The notes: generated by a model not told the origin, from the sequence alone. A stretch of DNA of 64,000 nt from Paraburkholderia nodosa DSM 21604 (GCF_000519185.1 NZ_JAFA01000001.1:186001-250000); one strand, 5' to 3'. Numbered from the stretch's first letter, positions 44,500 through 54,843 are shown. Numbers and translations are program-made.

Positions 44500-46794
44500 A
44501 TGTCGAATCCCGCTACGAACAAGCTTCGCGAAGCCGCCCTCGATTATCACGAGTTCCCCACCCCCGGGAAAATCGCGATCGCGCCGACCAAGCAGATGAT
44601 CAATCAGCGTGATCTCTCGCTCGCGTACTCGCCGGGCGTCGCGTTCGCGTGCGAGGCAATTGTCGAGAATCCGCTCAACGCCGCGCGCTTCACGGCGCGC
44701 AGCAACCTCGTGGGCGTCGTGTCGAACGGCACGGCCGTGCTCGGCCTCGGCAACATCGGGCCGCTCGCTTCGAAGCCGGTGATGGAAGGCAAGGCGGTGC
44801 TCTTCAAGAAGTTCGCGGGCATCGACGTGTTCGACATCGAACTCAACGAGACGGACCCGCACAAGCTCGTCGACGTGATTGCCGCGCTCGAACCCACGTT
44901 CGGCGGCATCAACCTCGAAGACATCAAGGCGCCCGAGTGCTTCATCGTCGAGCGCGAAGCGCGCAAGCGCATGAAGATTCCGGTCTTCCACGACGACCAG
45001 CACGGCACGGCCATCGTGGTGGCAGCCGCCTTCACGAACGGCCTGAAGGTCGTGGGCAAGGACATCAAGGACGTGAAGCTGGTTGCGTCGGGTGCGGGCG
45101 CGGCCGCACTGGCGTGTCTGGACCTGCTCGTCGACCTGGGCCTCCCGCTCGAAAACATCGTCGTAACTGACCTGGCGGGCGTGGTCTACAAGGGCCGCAC
45201 CGAGCTGATGGACCCGGACAAGGAGCGATTCGCGCGCGAAACCCACGCGCGCACGCTTGCCGAAGTGATCGAAGGCGCCGATATTTTCCTCGGCCTCTCC
45301 GCGGGCGGCGTGCTCAAGCAGGACATGGTCAAGCAGATGGCGGCCAGGCCGCTCATTCTCGCGCTCGCCAACCCGACCCCGGAAATCCTGCCGGAGCTCG
45401 CGCTCGAAGTGCGTCCGGACGCCGTGCTCGCCACGGGCCGCACGGACTACCCGAACCAGGTGAACAACGTCCTGTGCTTCCCGTTCATCTTCCGTGGCGC
45501 GCTCGACGCGGGCGCGACCACCATCACGCGCGAAATGGAAGTCGCCGCGGTGAACGCGATTGCGGAACTGGCGCGCCAGGAGCAAAGCGATGTCGTGGCC
45601 ACGGCTTACGGCATCCAGGATCTACAGTTCGGGCCTGAGTATCTGATTCCGAAGCCCTTCGACCCGCGCCTGATCGTCAAGATCGCACCGGCTGTGGCCA
45701 AGGCGGCAATGGACTCGGGCGTCGCGACCCGTCCGATCGAGGACATGGACGCCTACGAGCAGCACCTCCAGCAGTTCGTCTACCACAGCGGCACGACCAT
45801 GAAGCCGATCTTCCAGCTCGCGCGCGCCGTGGAGCCGGAGAAGAAGCGCATCGTGTTCGCCGAGGGCGAAGAGGAGCGCATCCTGCGTGCGGTGCAGATC
45901 GTGGTCGACGAAAAGCTCGCGAAGCCCATCCTGATTGGCCGCCCCTCGGTGATCGAGCAGCGCATCGCGCGCTACGGCCTGCGCCTGCATGCCGGCCAGG
46001 ACTACACGGTCGTGAACACCGACCACGACGAGCGCTACCGCGAGTTCTGGCAGAGCTACGCGAAGCTCATGGCCCGCAAGGGCATCACGCAGCAAATGGC
46101 GAAGCTCGAAATGCGCCGCCGCACCACGCTGATCGGCTCGATGCTCGTGGAAAAGGGCGAAGCCGACGGCATGATCTGCGGTACGGTCAGCACGACGCAC
46201 CGCCACCTGCACTTCATCGATCAGGTGATCGGCAAGAAGGCCGGCTGCAACGTCTACGCGGCGATGAACGCGCTCGTGCTGCCGAACCGGCAGATTTTCA
46301 TCGTCGACACGCACGTCAACGTCGACCCGACGCCGGAGCAGCTCGCGGAAATCACCATCATGGCGGCCGAGGAAGTGCGCCGCTTCGGCATCGAGCCGAA
46401 GATCGCGCTGTGCTCGCACTCGAACTTCGGTTCGAGCAACGCGCCTAGCGCGCAGAAGATGCGGGACCTGCTCGAAATCCTCCAGGAGCGCGCACCGGAC
46501 CTGCACGTGGACGGCGAAATGCACGGCGACGTGGCGATCGACGCGAACCTGCGCAAGGAGATCCTGCCCGAGTCGACGCTCGAAGGCGAAGCGAATCTGC
46601 TCGTCATGCCGAATATCGACGCGGCGAACATTTCCTACAACCTGCTCAAGACGGCGGCCGGCAACAACATCGCCATCGGGCCAATCCTGCTGGGCGCGGC
46701 CAAGCCGGTGCACGTGCTGACGGCTTCCGCCACGGTGCGCCGCATCGTCAATATGGCGGCGCTGCTCGTCGCAGACGTGAACGCGGCACGTTAA
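44500..46794 (+). CDS. maeB: NADP-dependent malic enzyme (malic + phosphotransacetylase-like domains)
   Basis: This 764-aa MaeB-type enzyme decarboxylates malate to pyruvate with NADP. The N-terminal malic domain (~1–430) shows [33 protein letters not shown] and [20 protein letters not shown]; the C-terminal half (~430–760) resembles phosphate acetyltransferase and is thought to be regulatory ([36 protein letters not shown]). ATG 44500 gives [20 protein letters not shown]; the longer frame overlaps the divergent control region. A clear terminator follows. Confidence 0.96.
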   Translation: MSNPATNKLREAALDYHEFPTPGKIAIAPTKQMINQRDLSLAYSPGVAFACEAIVENPLNAARFTARSNLVGVVSNGTAVLGLGNIGPLASKPVMEGKAVLFKKFAGIDVFDIELNETDPHKLVDVIAALEPTFGGINLEDIKAPECFIVEREARKRMKIPVFHDDQHGTAIVVAAAFTNGLKVVGKDIKDVKLVASGAGAAALACLDLLVDLGLPLENIVVTDLAGVVYKGRTELMDPDKERFARETHARTLAEVIEGADIFLGLSAGGVLKQDMVKQMAARPLILALANPTPEILPELALEVRPDAVLATGRTDYPNQVNNVLCFPFIFRGALDAGATTITREMEVAAVNAIAELARQEQSDVVATAYGIQDLQFGPEYLIPKPFDPRLIVKIAPAVAKAAMDSGVATRPIEDMDAYEQHLQQFVYHSGTTMKPIFQLARAVEPEKKRIVFAEGEEERILRAVQIVVDEKLAKPILIGRPSVIEQRIARYGLRLHAGQDYTVVNTDHDERYREFWQSYAKLMARKGITQQMAKLEMRRRTTLIGSMLVEKGEADGMICGTVSTTHRHLHFIDQVIGKKAGCNVYAAMNALVLPNRQIFIVDTHVNVDPTPEQLAEITIMAAEEVRRFGIEPKIALCSHSNFGSSNAPSAQKMRDLLEILQERAPDLHVDGEMHGDVAIDANLRKEILPESTLEGEANLLVMPNIDAANISYNLLKTAAGNNIAIGPILLGAAKPVHVLTASATVRRIVNMAALLVADVNAAR

Positions 46795-46836
46795 GCTCGC
46801 TCGCGCAGGTTGCCGGCGGCGCCGGCGTGGTTCCAG

Positions 46837-46871
46837 AAATCGGCGTGCTCTGCGAGCGCGCCGATTTTTTT
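46837..46871 (+). terminator. Rho-independent terminator after maeB
   Basis: AAATCGGCG pairs with CGCCGATTT outside an inner GCTC/GAGC pair, and seven T residues follow. Confidence 0.93.
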
Positions 46872-47061
46872 GCCCGCGTAACCCGGCTCGATCGAGCAAA
46901 ATCGCGCAAAATGAGCTTGTAAAATTTACCAGTCTGGCCCTTGTGCGGAGTCAAGCGATGGTTGTCCTCGCCTGACTAACGTTGCTTCCAGGCATCATTA
47001 GCGATACCCTTACACCTTTCATGGTCGTCGAACGCGTAACCAGGGAAGCGGGAACCAGGGG

Positions 47062-47493
47062 ATGGCGCCTCGTCTAACTCATTGTTTCGGCGGCAGTTTG
47101 TCTGGCTTGCGGCGCGCCGCGGCGGTGGCGCTGGTCGCAACCGTAGCGCTCGCGGCAGGTGGCGCTCAGGCGCGCACGAGTCAGCCGGAAGATACGGGTA
47201 ATTCGCCCAGCAGCATTTCGGTCAACGAACTTCCGCGTGAAGCGGTGGGCACGTTGAGCCTGATTGCGGCAGGCGGCCCGTTCCCTTACGAGAAGGACGG
47301 CGTCGTATTCGGGAATTTTGAGCGGATATTGCCACCGCAGCGGCGGGGCTACTATCACGAGTACACGGTCCCGACGCCGGGCGCGCACAACCGCGGTGCC
47401 AAGCGCATCGTTTGCGGCGGCCCACGCAAGCGGACCGACAACTGTTACTACTCCGACGACCACTACGCCAGTTTCAGGCGAATTATTGATTGA
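47062..47493 (+). CDS. Secreted guanyl-specific ribonuclease (barnase/RNase Sa family)
   Basis: This 143-aa protein has a signal peptide (~1–38: a basic start, hydrophobic AAAVALVATVALAAGG, then AQA) followed by a microbial ribonuclease domain. Family marks are FPYEKDGVVFGNFERILP (~74–91), RGYYHEYTVPTPGAHNRGAK (~95–114) and YYSDDHYASF (~129–138). Glu100, Arg115 and His134 fit the catalytic triad of RNase Sa, and C118 and C128 may form a disulphide. It would act outside the cytoplasm on RNA. The gene for its likely inhibitor starts seven bases after the stop. Confidence 0.9.
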   Translation: MAPRLTHCFGGSLSGLRRAAAVALVATVALAAGGAQARTSQPEDTGNSPSSISVNELPREAVGTLSLIAAGGPFPYEKDGVVFGNFERILPPQRRGYYHEYTVPTPGAHNRGAKRIVCGGPRKRTDNCYYSDDHYASFRRIID

Positions 47494-47500
47494 CACCGGG

Positions 47501-48058
47501 ATGAGCGGCATGAGCGATAACGTTTACGCGCACGACCCCCGGGTCGCGAGCGATCTGTTCGCGTCCGGGGAGGGCAACCTGTTCCAGCGCGTCATGCAGT
47601 TGAAGCAAGACAGCGAGGCGCGCCAGGATGAGGCGGGGCTTTCATCGAACGAGGGGGCCATGAGCCTGTTTTCGACCGTGCAGCCGAATATTGTCCAGTC
47701 GATCCGGGCGTTTCGCATTCAGGATCTCTCGGACGAAGCCCAGCGGCTGCAGGAGCATTTCCTCTATGCGTTCTGTGCGAATGCGCAAACCAAGCAGGAA
47801 GTGCTCGAGACCATTGCCACGTCGTTTCTGTTTCCGAAGCATTTCGGCAAGAACTACGACGGCTTGTACGACTGCCTGACCGATCTGGTGCAGAAGGCCG
47901 GCGAGCAGCCGGGTTTCGTGATCGTGCTGGAAGGGCTGCCGATTGCCCAGAAGTTCGACAAGGACGGGCGGGAGACGCTGCTCGACGTATTTCGCGAGGC
48001 TTCGGAATACTGGGCCGAGCGCAAGGTGCCGTTCCGCGTTTTTTATTCGTTCGCCTGA
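47501..48058 (+). CDS. Barstar family ribonuclease inhibitor, N-terminally extended
   Basis: This 185-aa cytoplasmic protein has a barstar domain in its C-terminal ~105 residues. FPKHFGKNYDGLYDCLTDLV (~111–130) matches the helix of barstar that plugs the barnase active site, with D120 and D124 in the positions of barstar Asp35 and Asp39. Standard barstar is about 90 residues; here ~75 extra residues of no known fold precede it. Lying seven bases after the RNase gene, it presumably protects the producer. ATG 47510 is an alternative start. Confidence 0.88.
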   Translation: MSGMSDNVYAHDPRVASDLFASGEGNLFQRVMQLKQDSEARQDEAGLSSNEGAMSLFSTVQPNIVQSIRAFRIQDLSDEAQRLQEHFLYAFCANAQTKQEVLETIATSFLFPKHFGKNYDGLYDCLTDLVQKAGEQPGFVIVLEGLPIAQKFDKDGRETLLDVFREASEYWAERKVPFRVFYSFA

Positions 48059-48093
48059 CCTTCGGCTCACGTTCCGTCGCGCGCATGCGACAG

Positions 48094-48134
48094 AAAATGA
48101 CAAAGCCCGCCTTCCGGCGGGCTTTGTCATTTTT
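48094..48134. terminator. Bidirectional terminator between barstar gene and rsmE
   Basis: A perfect 18-bp stem (AAAATGACAAAGCCCGCC and its complement) sits on a TTCC loop, with T-runs in both directions. It serves both convergent genes. Confidence 0.95.
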
Positions 48135-48157
48135 ACCCGCCGCTCGATCCGCTCCTC

Positions 48158-48898
48158 TTACCAGCCACCCCAGCGCGCGGCGAGCGCAGCGAGCACGGCG
48201 ATGCCCGCCGTTTCGGTGCGCAGCACGCGCGACCCGAGCCCGACGGCGATGAAGCCGTGGCCGAGCGCCGCCTCCTCTTCCTGCTCCGAGAATCCCCCCT
48301 CAGGCCCAATCAGCACCGTCACTTCACCCGAAGGCGGCTCGACCGGCAAGCTCGAGAACGCGACGTCGGCGCGCGGTGAGAGCAGCAGGCGCAGTTCGCC
48401 GTCGCCGGGGTGCTCGGGCAGGGAGCCGAGCCACGCGGCGATGTCACGCGTGGGCGCGACGTCGGGCAGGCGGTTGCGGCCGCATTGTTCGCACGAGGCC
48501 TGCACGATGCGCTGCCAGTGCGCCTGGCGGCGCACGGCGCGCTCGCCTGAAAGCCGCACGACGCTGCGCGAGGCGGTGAGCGGCACGAAGTTCGTCGCGC
48601 CCAGTTCGACGGCCTTTTCGATCAGCCAGTCCATCTTGTCGTTGCCGGCAACGCCCTGGGCGAGCGTGACACGGTAAGGCGGCTCGGCTTCGAATTCGCG
48701 GTAAGGGCCAACGCGCACCTGCGTGTCGCGGCGCTCCATGCCAAGAATCTCGGCGCTGTACTCGCCGCCAAGACCGTTGAACAGCACGATGGTGTCGCCG
48801 GGCCGCAGGCGCAGCACCTGGACATGGCGCGTGACTTCGTCGGGAAGGGTGACAACCGCGTCGGATTGCAGGGCGCTGCCGACGAAAAAGCGGGGCAT
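48158..48898 (-). CDS. rsmE: 16S rRNA (uracil-1498-N3)-methyltransferase
   Basis: This 246-aa SPOUT-fold methyltransferase modifies U1498 of 16S rRNA. It starts MPRFFVGSAL and includes VTRHVQVLRLRPGDTIVLFN and GVAGNDKMDWLIEKAVELGA. The AdoMet-binding knot at the C-terminus reads VLIGPEGGFSEQEEEAA, with GLGSRVLRTETAGIAVLAA. ATG 48898 is preferred over an in-frame start 13 codons upstream because it gives the standard N-terminus. It lies 19 bases downstream of the VOC-family gene on the same strand. Confidence 0.95.
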   Translation of the reverse strand: MPRFFVGSALQSDAVVTLPDEVTRHVQVLRLRPGDTIVLFNGLGGEYSAEILGMERRDTQVRVGPYREFEAEPPYRVTLAQGVAGNDKMDWLIEKAVELGATNFVPLTASRSVVRLSGERAVRRQAHWQRIVQASCEQCGRNRLPDVAPTRDIAAWLGSLPEHPGDGELRLLLSPRADVAFSSLPVEPPSGEVTVLIGPEGGFSEQEEEAALGHGFIAVGLGSRVLRTETAGIAVLAALAARWGGW

Positions 48899-48917
48899 AG
48901 AACTATTTCTCATTGAA

Positions 48918-49331
48918 TCAGGACAAGTGCCGAGCAAGCGCCCACCGGTAACCGTCGAGGTCTTCGACCTGCGCGAAACGGTCCCCCCAGAACTGGTCCT
49001 GTGGCTCGCTCAGCGATTTCGCGCCGGCTTCGAGCGCCCGCGCATAAACCGCGTCGACATCGTCGACATACAGATAAAAAGATTGCGGTGCGACGGTCTG
49101 TGCGCTTTGGGGCGTGCGCGCGGTCGAACCGAATGCGCCCTCCGGCGCAAACATGACGATCAGCTGATCGTGGTACGTCATTTCCACGTGCATGATCGCG
49201 CCGTCGTCCTCCACGCTGTCGCGTACCGCAAAACCGAGCGCTGCCCGATAGAAGTCCATCGACGCGCGTGCGTCGCGCACCGTCAGATACGGGGTCAGCC
49301 ACGGCACGCCGGCGGGGCGGGGTGCGGTCAT
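48918..49331 (-). CDS. VOC superfamily (glyoxalase-like) protein
   Basis: This 137-aa protein has the paired beta-alpha-beta-beta-beta modules of the vicinal oxygen chelate fold (VPWLTPYLTVRDARASMDFY at ~6–25; YLYVDDVDAVYARALEAGA at ~86–104; QFWGDRFAQVEDLDGYRWAL near the end). Members include glyoxalase I, antibiotic-binding proteins and PhnB-like proteins. It most resembles the PhnB/YdfO-like group; function is not assigned. ATG 49331 follows GGAGAGACTCG. Confidence 0.85.
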   Translation of the reverse strand: MTAPRPAGVPWLTPYLTVRDARASMDFYRAALGFAVRDSVEDDGAIMHVEMTYHDQLIVMFAPEGAFGSTARTPQSAQTVAPQSFYLYVDDVDAVYARALEAGAKSLSEPQDQFWGDRFAQVEDLDGYRWALARHLS

Positions 49332-49434
49332 CGAGTCTCTCCAGATTCGCGGTTCGGATGAAGCGCCGTGCCGCTCCGGGCGAAGGCGCGCATGAAAAAG
49401 CGCTTGGGACCGGCCGTTTTCCACGGGCAGGACC

Positions 49435-50298
49435 CTAAAGCTGCAGGACTTCGCCTAGTTTATCGCGGGCTGTGCACGAACTTTTTAAGAGCGCCGCGTG
49501 CAGTCGCGGGTCGTAGTAGCGCAGGCCCTCGAGCTGCCGCCCGGCTGCGCGCGCCCGCAACGTGCTCTCGTCGATGCCGGCGGGGTCGAGCGCGTCGCTC
49601 GCGATCGCCATGAGCCAGAGTGATCCGTAGAGCGGCACGTAGGCGGCAAGCGGTCGCACGACGGCGAAGGCCGAGCGCAGTCCGCCGAGCAGCGCGCCCA
49701 CGCGCTGCGCATGATGGAACGGCGAGCCCAGATGGAGCGAGACGAGTGCGTCGGCGCTCATCACGCGCTTGAGCGCGGCATAGAACGCCGGCGTGTAGAG
49801 CCCGGCAGCCGGTGAATCCGGCGGGGTCAGATCGAATACGACAAGGTCGAAACGTTCCTGCGCGGAGGCGACAAACGCGGCCGCGTCGCCGATCACGAGT
49901 TCCACGCGCGGATCCTCGAAGGCGTTGCCGCGGACTTGGGGCAGATAGTCGCCCGTCAGGCGCACCACGTCCGGGTCCAGTTCGGCCACGACGATGCGCT
50001 CGATGTCCGGGTGGCGCAACAACTGGCGCGCCGCGCCGCCGTCGCCGCCGCCCAGCACGAGCGCCGCGCGCGGCGCGGGATGCGTGAGCGCGGCCGGGTG
50101 CGTCATGCACTCGTGATAGATGAACTCGTCGCCGGCGGAGGTCATCGGGCGGCCGTCCAGCGTGAACAGGCAGCCCAGTTGCGGCGTGTCCCAGACCTCG
50201 ATGCGCTGCCACGGCGTATCGGCCGCGGCGAGGCGGCGCGCGCCAGGAAAGCCGTAGAGCACGTCTGCCACAGGATGGAAGAGGAGGGAGTCGGTCAC
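49435..50298 (-). CDS. speE: Polyamine (spermidine) synthase-like aminopropyltransferase
   Basis: This 287-aa protein has a Rossmann methyltransferase-like fold of the spermidine synthase family. Characteristic segments are WQRIEVWDTPQLGCLFTLDG, EFIYHECMTHPA, the AdoMet-type loop VLGGGDGGAARQLLRH, VVAELDPDVV, and VVFDLTPPDSPAAGLYT, where Asp and the Pro-rich loop form the active site. The start is uncertain: GTG at 50298 fits the usual length, but no clean ribosome site is seen, and longer in-frame starts reach 50472. A TATAAT promoter lies upstream. Confidence 0.83.
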   Translation of the reverse strand: MTDSLLFHPVADVLYGFPGARRLAAADTPWQRIEVWDTPQLGCLFTLDGRPMTSAGDEFIYHECMTHPAALTHPAPRAALVLGGGDGGAARQLLRHPDIERIVVAELDPDVVRLTGDYLPQVRGNAFEDPRVELVIGDAAAFVASAQERFDLVVFDLTPPDSPAAGLYTPAFYAALKRVMSADALVSLHLGSPFHHAQRVGALLGGLRSAFAVVRPLAAYVPLYGSLWLMAIASDALDPAGIDESTLRARAAGRQLEGLRYYDPRLHAALLKSSCTARDKLGEVLQL

Positions 50299-50367
50299 GG
50301 AGGTCGAGAGGCGCTGCCGGTGCGCCGGAGCGCGCGAGAATCGCCCAGAAATAGGGCCAACAGAGAC

Positions 50368-50396
50368 ATTATAGGGGGTGTGAACCGTACCTCGAA
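50368..50396 (-). promoter_or_regulatory. Putative promoter of the spermidine-synthase-like gene
   Basis: On the minus strand TTCGAG, a 17-base spacer and a perfect TATAAT (50373–50368) lie about 60 bases before the chosen start. The -35 match is weak. Confidence 0.5.
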
Positions 50397-50665
50397 CGCG
50401 GCAAAGGCCAACGCGAGGGTGACGGCGCGTACGGCGCATACCCCTCGCCCTATGGCCAGGGTTCATCCCCACGATCTGCTAGAATATTCCGCTTTGCAGC
50501 CCTCTCCGTTTGCTCCGGCCGTTTCGCGTCTCCTGGCGCCGCATGTGCGCCTGAGCGGGCGATTTGCCGAGCTTCCGGACTCCCGCGCTGCTGTGTGCGC
50601 CCGCCGTTTGCGCTGTTCGCGACCTGCGCCGCCCACGCCGCTTTTTGCACACTTCCGGACTCGAC

Positions 50666-52708
50666 ATGACGACCTCGTCCTCCGCCTCCCCCGCTACCAC
50701 CCAATTGATGGCCAACGCCATTCGTGCGCTGTCCATGGACGCCGTTCAGCAAGCGAACTCCGGTCACCCCGGCATGCCCATGGGCATGGCCGAGATCGCC
50801 GTTGCGCTCTGGTCGCGCCATCTGCGCCATAACCCGACGAACCCGCTCTGGAGCGACCGCGATCGCTTCGTGCTGTCGAACGGCCACGGCTCGATGCTGC
50901 TGTACTCGCTGCTGCACCTCACGGGCTATGACCTGCCGATGGCGGAACTGAAGAACTTCCGTCAACTGCACTCGAAGACGCCGGGTCACCCCGAGTTCGG
51001 CATCACGCCGGGTGTCGAGACGACCACGGGCCCGCTCGGCCAGGGTCTGGCGAACTCGGTCGGCATGGCGCTGGCCGAAGCGCTGCTCGCAGCGGAGTTC
51101 AACAAGGCCGACGCGAAGATCGTCGATCACCACACGTATGTGTTCCTCGGCGACGGCTGCCTGATGGAAGGCATCTCGCACGAAGCCTGCTCGCTCGCCG
51201 GCACGCTCAAGCTGAACAAGCTGATCGCGCTGTACGACGACAACGGCATCTCGATCGACGGCGACGTGGTCAACTGGTTCCACGACAACACGCCGGAGCG
51301 CTTCGAAGCCTATGGCTGGAACGTGATCCCGCACGTGGACGGCCATGACGTGGACGCGGTCGACGCGGCTATCCAGAAGGCCAAGGCCTCGGACAAGCCC
51401 ACGCTGATCTGCTGCAAGACCATCATCGGCAAGGGCGCGCCCACCAAGCAGGGCGGCCACGACGTGCACGGCGCGGCGCTCGGCGCGGAAGAAATTGCCA
51501 AGTGGCGCGAAGCCGCGGGCTGGAAGTGGGAGCCGTTCACGCTGCCGCAAGAAGTCTACGCAGACTGGGACGCGAAGGACGCCGGTGCGAAGTTCGAAGC
51601 CGCATGGAACGAGCAGTTCGCCGCGTACAAGTCGAAGTACCCGAGCGAAGCCGCCGAGTTCGAGCGCCGCATGGCCCACGAGCTGCCCGCCGACTGGGCT
51701 CAGAAGGCCGCCGCGATCGTCACCGGCGCGGATTCGCGCAAGGAAACGGTCGCCACGCGCAAGGCTTCGCAGCAGGCCATCGAAGGCCTCGCCGCGGCAC
51801 TGCCCGAACTGCTCGGCGGCTCGGCCGACCTGACCGGCTCGAACCTCACCAACTGGAAGGCTTCGAAGCCGGTGCGCGCCGCCAAGGCCGGCGAGACCGG
51901 CATCCAGTGGGGCAACCACATCAACTACGGCGTGCGCGAGTTCGGCATGAGCGCGGCGCTCAACGGCCTTAACCTGCACGGCGGCTACAAGGCGTTCGGC
52001 GGCACGTTCCTCACGTTCTCGGACTACAGCCGCAACGCGCTGCGCGTGGCCGCGCTGATGAAGTGCCCGTCGATCTTCGTGTTCACGCACGACTCGATCG
52101 GCCTCGGCGAAGACGGCCCGACGCACCAGTCGATCGAACAGGTCGCAAGCCTGCGCCTGATCCCGAACATGACGCTCTGGCGTCCGGCCGACACCGTGGA
52201 AACCGCGGTGGCCTGGACCGAGTCGATTTCGCATCACGGTCCGTCGAGCCTCATTTTCAGCCGCCAGAACCTGCAGTTCAACGAGCGCACGGACGCCCAG
52301 ATCGCGAACATCGCCAAGGGCGGTTACGTGCTCAAGGACTGGAACGACGACATCCCGAGCCGCAAGATCATCCTGATCGCCACGGGCTCTGAAGTCGAAC
52401 TGGCGATGAAGGCCGTCGAAGCGCTGCAGCGCGAAGGCATCGGCGCCCGCGTGGTGTCCATGCCGTCGACCAACGTGTTCGACAGGCAGGACGCCGAATA
52501 CCGCGAGCGCGTACTGCCCAAGGGCGTGCGCCGCGTCGCGATCGAAGCCGGTGTGACCGACTTCTGGCGCAAGTACGTGGGCCTCGAAGGCGCCGTGGTC
52601 GGCATCGACACGTTCGGCGAATCGGCCCCGGCTGGCGTGCTGTTCAAGCACTTCGGCTTCACGGTCGATCATGTCGTCGCGACGGCCAAGGCCGCGCTCG
52701 ACAACTAA
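50666..52708 (+). CDS. tkt: Transketolase
   Basis: This 680-aa thiamine-pyrophosphate enzyme of the pentose phosphate and Calvin pathways moves two-carbon units between sugar phosphates. The TPP/Mg site is [20 protein letters not shown] with DNGISIDG (~157–190). Other conserved parts are [20 protein letters not shown] near the N-terminus, [19 protein letters not shown], and [23 protein letters not shown] 50666 gives the normal N-terminus; the open frame extends upstream only by chance. It is followed by gapA in the same direction with a hairpin between. Confidence 0.97.
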   Translation: MTTSSSASPATTQLMANAIRALSMDAVQQANSGHPGMPMGMAEIAVALWSRHLRHNPTNPLWSDRDRFVLSNGHGSMLLYSLLHLTGYDLPMAELKNFRQLHSKTPGHPEFGITPGVETTTGPLGQGLANSVGMALAEALLAAEFNKADAKIVDHHTYVFLGDGCLMEGISHEACSLAGTLKLNKLIALYDDNGISIDGDVVNWFHDNTPERFEAYGWNVIPHVDGHDVDAVDAAIQKAKASDKPTLICCKTIIGKGAPTKQGGHDVHGAALGAEEIAKWREAAGWKWEPFTLPQEVYADWDAKDAGAKFEAAWNEQFAAYKSKYPSEAAEFERRMAHELPADWAQKAAAIVTGADSRKETVATRKASQQAIEGLAAALPELLGGSADLTGSNLTNWKASKPVRAAKAGETGIQWGNHINYGVREFGMSAALNGLNLHGGYKAFGGTFLTFSDYSRNALRVAALMKCPSIFVFTHDSIGLGEDGPTHQSIEQVASLRLIPNMTLWRPADTVETAVAWTESISHHGPSSLIFSRQNLQFNERTDAQIANIAKGGYVLKDWNDDIPSRKIILIATGSEVELAMKAVEALQREGIGARVVSMPSTNVFDRQDAEYRERVLPKGVRRVAIEAGVTDFWRKYVGLEGAVVGIDTFGESAPAGVLFKHFGFTVDHVVATAKAALDN

Positions 52709-52718
52709 GCATGCGTAA

Positions 52719-52753
52719 CGGGCCCGCCTGATCGGCAAGATCTGGCGGGCCCG
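52719..52753 (+). repeat. Strong hairpin between tkt and gapA without a T-run
   Basis: CGGGCCCGCC pairs perfectly with GGCGGGCCCG over a 15-base loop, starting 10 bases after the tkt stop. The lack of a U-tract suggests partial termination or mRNA-end protection between tkt and gapA rather than full termination. Confidence 0.6.
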
Positions 52754-52845
52754 CTGCCTTGAGCGCTCCACCAGGCCGCCCCAGCCAGGCGTCGACGCCA
52801 GCGCAGCACTGGTTTCAGAATTTTTCAGCCCTTAGGAGATAAACC

Positions 52846-53856
52846 ATGACGATTCGCGTCGCTATCAATGGCTATGGCCGCATCGGCCGTAACACGCTTC
52901 GCGCCTTCTACGAGAACGGCAAGAAGCACGACATCCAGATCGTTGCGATCAACGACCTGGGTGACGCGAAGACCAACGCGCATCTGACGCAATACGACAC
53001 GGCACACGGCAAGTTCCCCGGTGAAGTGACGGTGGACGGCGACTACCTCGTCGTGAACGGCGACAAGATCCGCGTGCTGGCCAACCGCAACCCGGCCGAA
53101 CTGCCGTGGGGCGAGCTGGGCGTCGACGTCGTGATGGAGTGCACGGGCTTCTTCACGACCAAGGAAAAGGCGAGCGCGCACCTGAAGGGCGGCGCAAAGA
53201 AGGTGATCATCTCGGCGCCGGGCGGTAAGGACGTCGACGCGACCATCGTCTACGGCGTGAACCACAACGTGCTGAAGGCCGAACACACGGTCATCTCGAA
53301 CGCATCGTGCACGACCAACTGCCTGGCACCGCTCGTCAAGCCGCTGAACGACAAGATCGGCCTCGAAACCGGCCTGATGACGACGATCCACGCGTACACG
53401 AACGACCAGGTTCTGACCGACGTGTACCACGAAGACCTGCGCCGCGCGCGCTCGGCCACGCACAGCCAGATCCCGACGAAGACGGGCGCGGCTTCGGCTG
53501 TCGGCCTCGTGCTGCCGGAACTGAACGGCAAGCTGGACGGCTACGCGATCCGCGTCCCGACCATCAACGTGTCGATCGTCGACCTGTCGTTCATCGCCAA
53601 GCGCGACACGACGGTCGAAGAAGTCAACGCCATCATGAAGGAAGCTTCGGAAGGCGCGCTCAAGGGCATCCTGGGCTACAACGACGCACCGCTGGTGTCG
53701 ATCGACTTCAACCACAACCCGGCATCGTCGACCTTCGACGCCACGCTCACGAAGGTCTCGGGCCGTCTCGTGAAGGTGTCGAGCTGGTACGACAACGAGT
53801 GGGGCTTCTCGAACCGCATGCTGGACACGGCTGTGGCTTTCGCGAACGCGAAGTAA
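52846..53856 (+). CDS. gapA: Glyceraldehyde-3-phosphate dehydrogenase
   Basis: This 336-aa type I glycolytic enzyme has the NAD-binding start [20 protein letters not shown] and the catalytic Cys155 in [13 protein letters not shown]. The partner His falls in the stretch near [13 protein letters not shown], and [12 protein letters not shown] lies near the C-terminus. TTAGGAGATAAACC precedes the ATG. It follows tkt, so the two carbon-flux genes may share transcripts; a strong bidirectional terminator closes the unit. Confidence 0.98.
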   Translation: MTIRVAINGYGRIGRNTLRAFYENGKKHDIQIVAINDLGDAKTNAHLTQYDTAHGKFPGEVTVDGDYLVVNGDKIRVLANRNPAELPWGELGVDVVMECTGFFTTKEKASAHLKGGAKKVIISAPGGKDVDATIVYGVNHNVLKAEHTVISNASCTTNCLAPLVKPLNDKIGLETGLMTTIHAYTNDQVLTDVYHEDLRRARSATHSQIPTKTGAASAVGLVLPELNGKLDGYAIRVPTINVSIVDLSFIAKRDTTVEEVNAIMKEASEGALKGILGYNDAPLVSIDFNHNPASSTFDATLTKVSGRLVKVSSWYDNEWGFSNRMLDTAVAFANAK

Positions 53857-53875
53857 GCACGCTCTGCGCTGCTTG

Positions 53876-53904
53876 AAAAAACCGCCCATCGGGCGGTTTT
53901 TTTT
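53876..53904. terminator. Bidirectional terminator between gapA and the GntR gene
   Basis: CCGCCC-ATC-GGGCGG is flanked by six A residues on the left and eight T residues on the right, so it can stop transcription from both convergent genes. Confidence 0.95.
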
Positions 53905-53909
53905 CGTCC

Positions 53910-54635
53910 TTATTTTTCGATGGCGCTTGGGGAGGCGGCGGCGAATGCGGGCGGCGTAGGGAAGTACACGCCCGCGCGCTGTGCCGCGTTGGCGATGTGC
54001 GCCTCGATCGCCTCGCCGGCCGCCGCCGAGTCGCGCGCCTTCAGCGCCACCACGATCAGGCCGTGCTCGCGATGCGTGGAGAGCACGCGCTCGCGCCGGT
54101 AGAACGGCATGCGCTGGCTCTCTTTCATGATGTCGGCGCTGCTGCGCAGGATCGATTCGATCGCCGCATTGCCCGCGAGATTCACGATACGCATGTGGAA
54201 CTCGAAGTCGAGCTGCGCGGCTTCGTCGAGTTCTTCGCAGGCGAGGGCCTCGTGCAGCGCCTCGGTGTTCGCTTCGAGCCACGCGACGTCGGCGTCGCCG
54301 ATGGCGAGCGCCGCCATGCGCGCGGCGAAGCCTTCTAGCGCGTAGCGCATCTGGTAGGTGTCGGGCAGCGACGACTGATCGGCGAAACGCCATGGGTGAG
54401 CGGTCGTGGCCTGCGCGCTCGTCACGTACACACCCTTGCCCGCGCGGATCGAGAGCATGCCGAGCGCTTCGAGCGTCGAGAGCGCTTCGCGCAGCGACGC
54501 GCGGCTGATCGCCAGTTCCTCGGAAAGCTGCCGCTGCGCGGGCAGCAGGCTGCCGACCGGATACAGGCCGCCCTCGATCCGTTCGCGGATCGTGGCGACG
54601 GCGGCGTCGGTGACGGTGTGTGGAACGTTCTTCAT
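53910..54635 (-). CDS. GntR family (FadR subfamily) regulator of the ureide cassette
   Basis: This 241-aa protein has an N-terminal winged HTH (~1–75: DAAVATIRERIEGGLYPVGS, AISRASLREALSTLEALGML) and an FCD effector domain (~95–225) with the metal-ligand style residues in DFEFHMRIVNLAGN and THREHGLIVVAL. FadR/FCD proteins usually sense carboxylates. It is divergent from the DctA-like carrier gene, and the 264-base region between them holds three copies of one palindrome, one of them just 24 bases upstream of this gene. That suggests autorepression plus control of the carrier–allantoicase–lyase genes. Confidence 0.9.
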   Translation of the reverse strand: MKNVPHTVTDAAVATIRERIEGGLYPVGSLLPAQRQLSEELAISRASLREALSTLEALGMLSIRAGKGVYVTSAQATTAHPWRFADQSSLPDTYQMRYALEGFAARMAALAIGDADVAWLEANTEALHEALACEELDEAAQLDFEFHMRIVNLAGNAAIESILRSSADIMKESQRMPFYRRERVLSTHREHGLIVVALKARDSAAAGEAIEAHIANAAQRAGVYFPTPPAFAAASPSAIEK

Positions 54636-54658
54636 CGGATGGCGCGGGCGGCATTCGC

Positions 54659-54671
54659 GTGGTCTGACCGG
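54659..54671. promoter_or_regulatory. Operator copy 1 (TGGTC-T-GACC) near the GntR start
   Basis: TGGTCTGACCG is centred at 54665, 30 bases upstream of the GntR start codon. It is the same palindrome as copies 2 and 3, and FadR-type regulators bind sites of the form TGGTNNNACCA. Confidence 0.65.
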
Positions 54672-54759
54672 TATTGTAGCCCCGTCCGGCGCACACCCAT
54701 GGTGCATCGCGTCAACGCCCGCGCGCCGCGGGATAAGGCGTCGCGCTCAGGCCCGCAAA

Positions 54760-54772
54760 CTGGTCAGACCGC
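54760..54772. promoter_or_regulatory. Operator copy 2 (CTGGTC-A-GACC) in the gntR–dctA region
   Basis: CTGGTCAGACCGC is centred at 54766, between copies 1 and 3. The core TGGTCAGACC is identical to that of copy 3. Confidence 0.65.
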
Positions 54773-54843
54773 GCAAGGGTAAACACCGCGCTTCCCAACC
54801 TTGACTCCGGTATATCGGCTTCCTACTATCCGCCATAACAGTG

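Noticed and set aside
52709..52845. Hairpin after tkt as a full terminator
   Set aside because: The stem is strong but has no T-run, so it is listed as a hairpin only.
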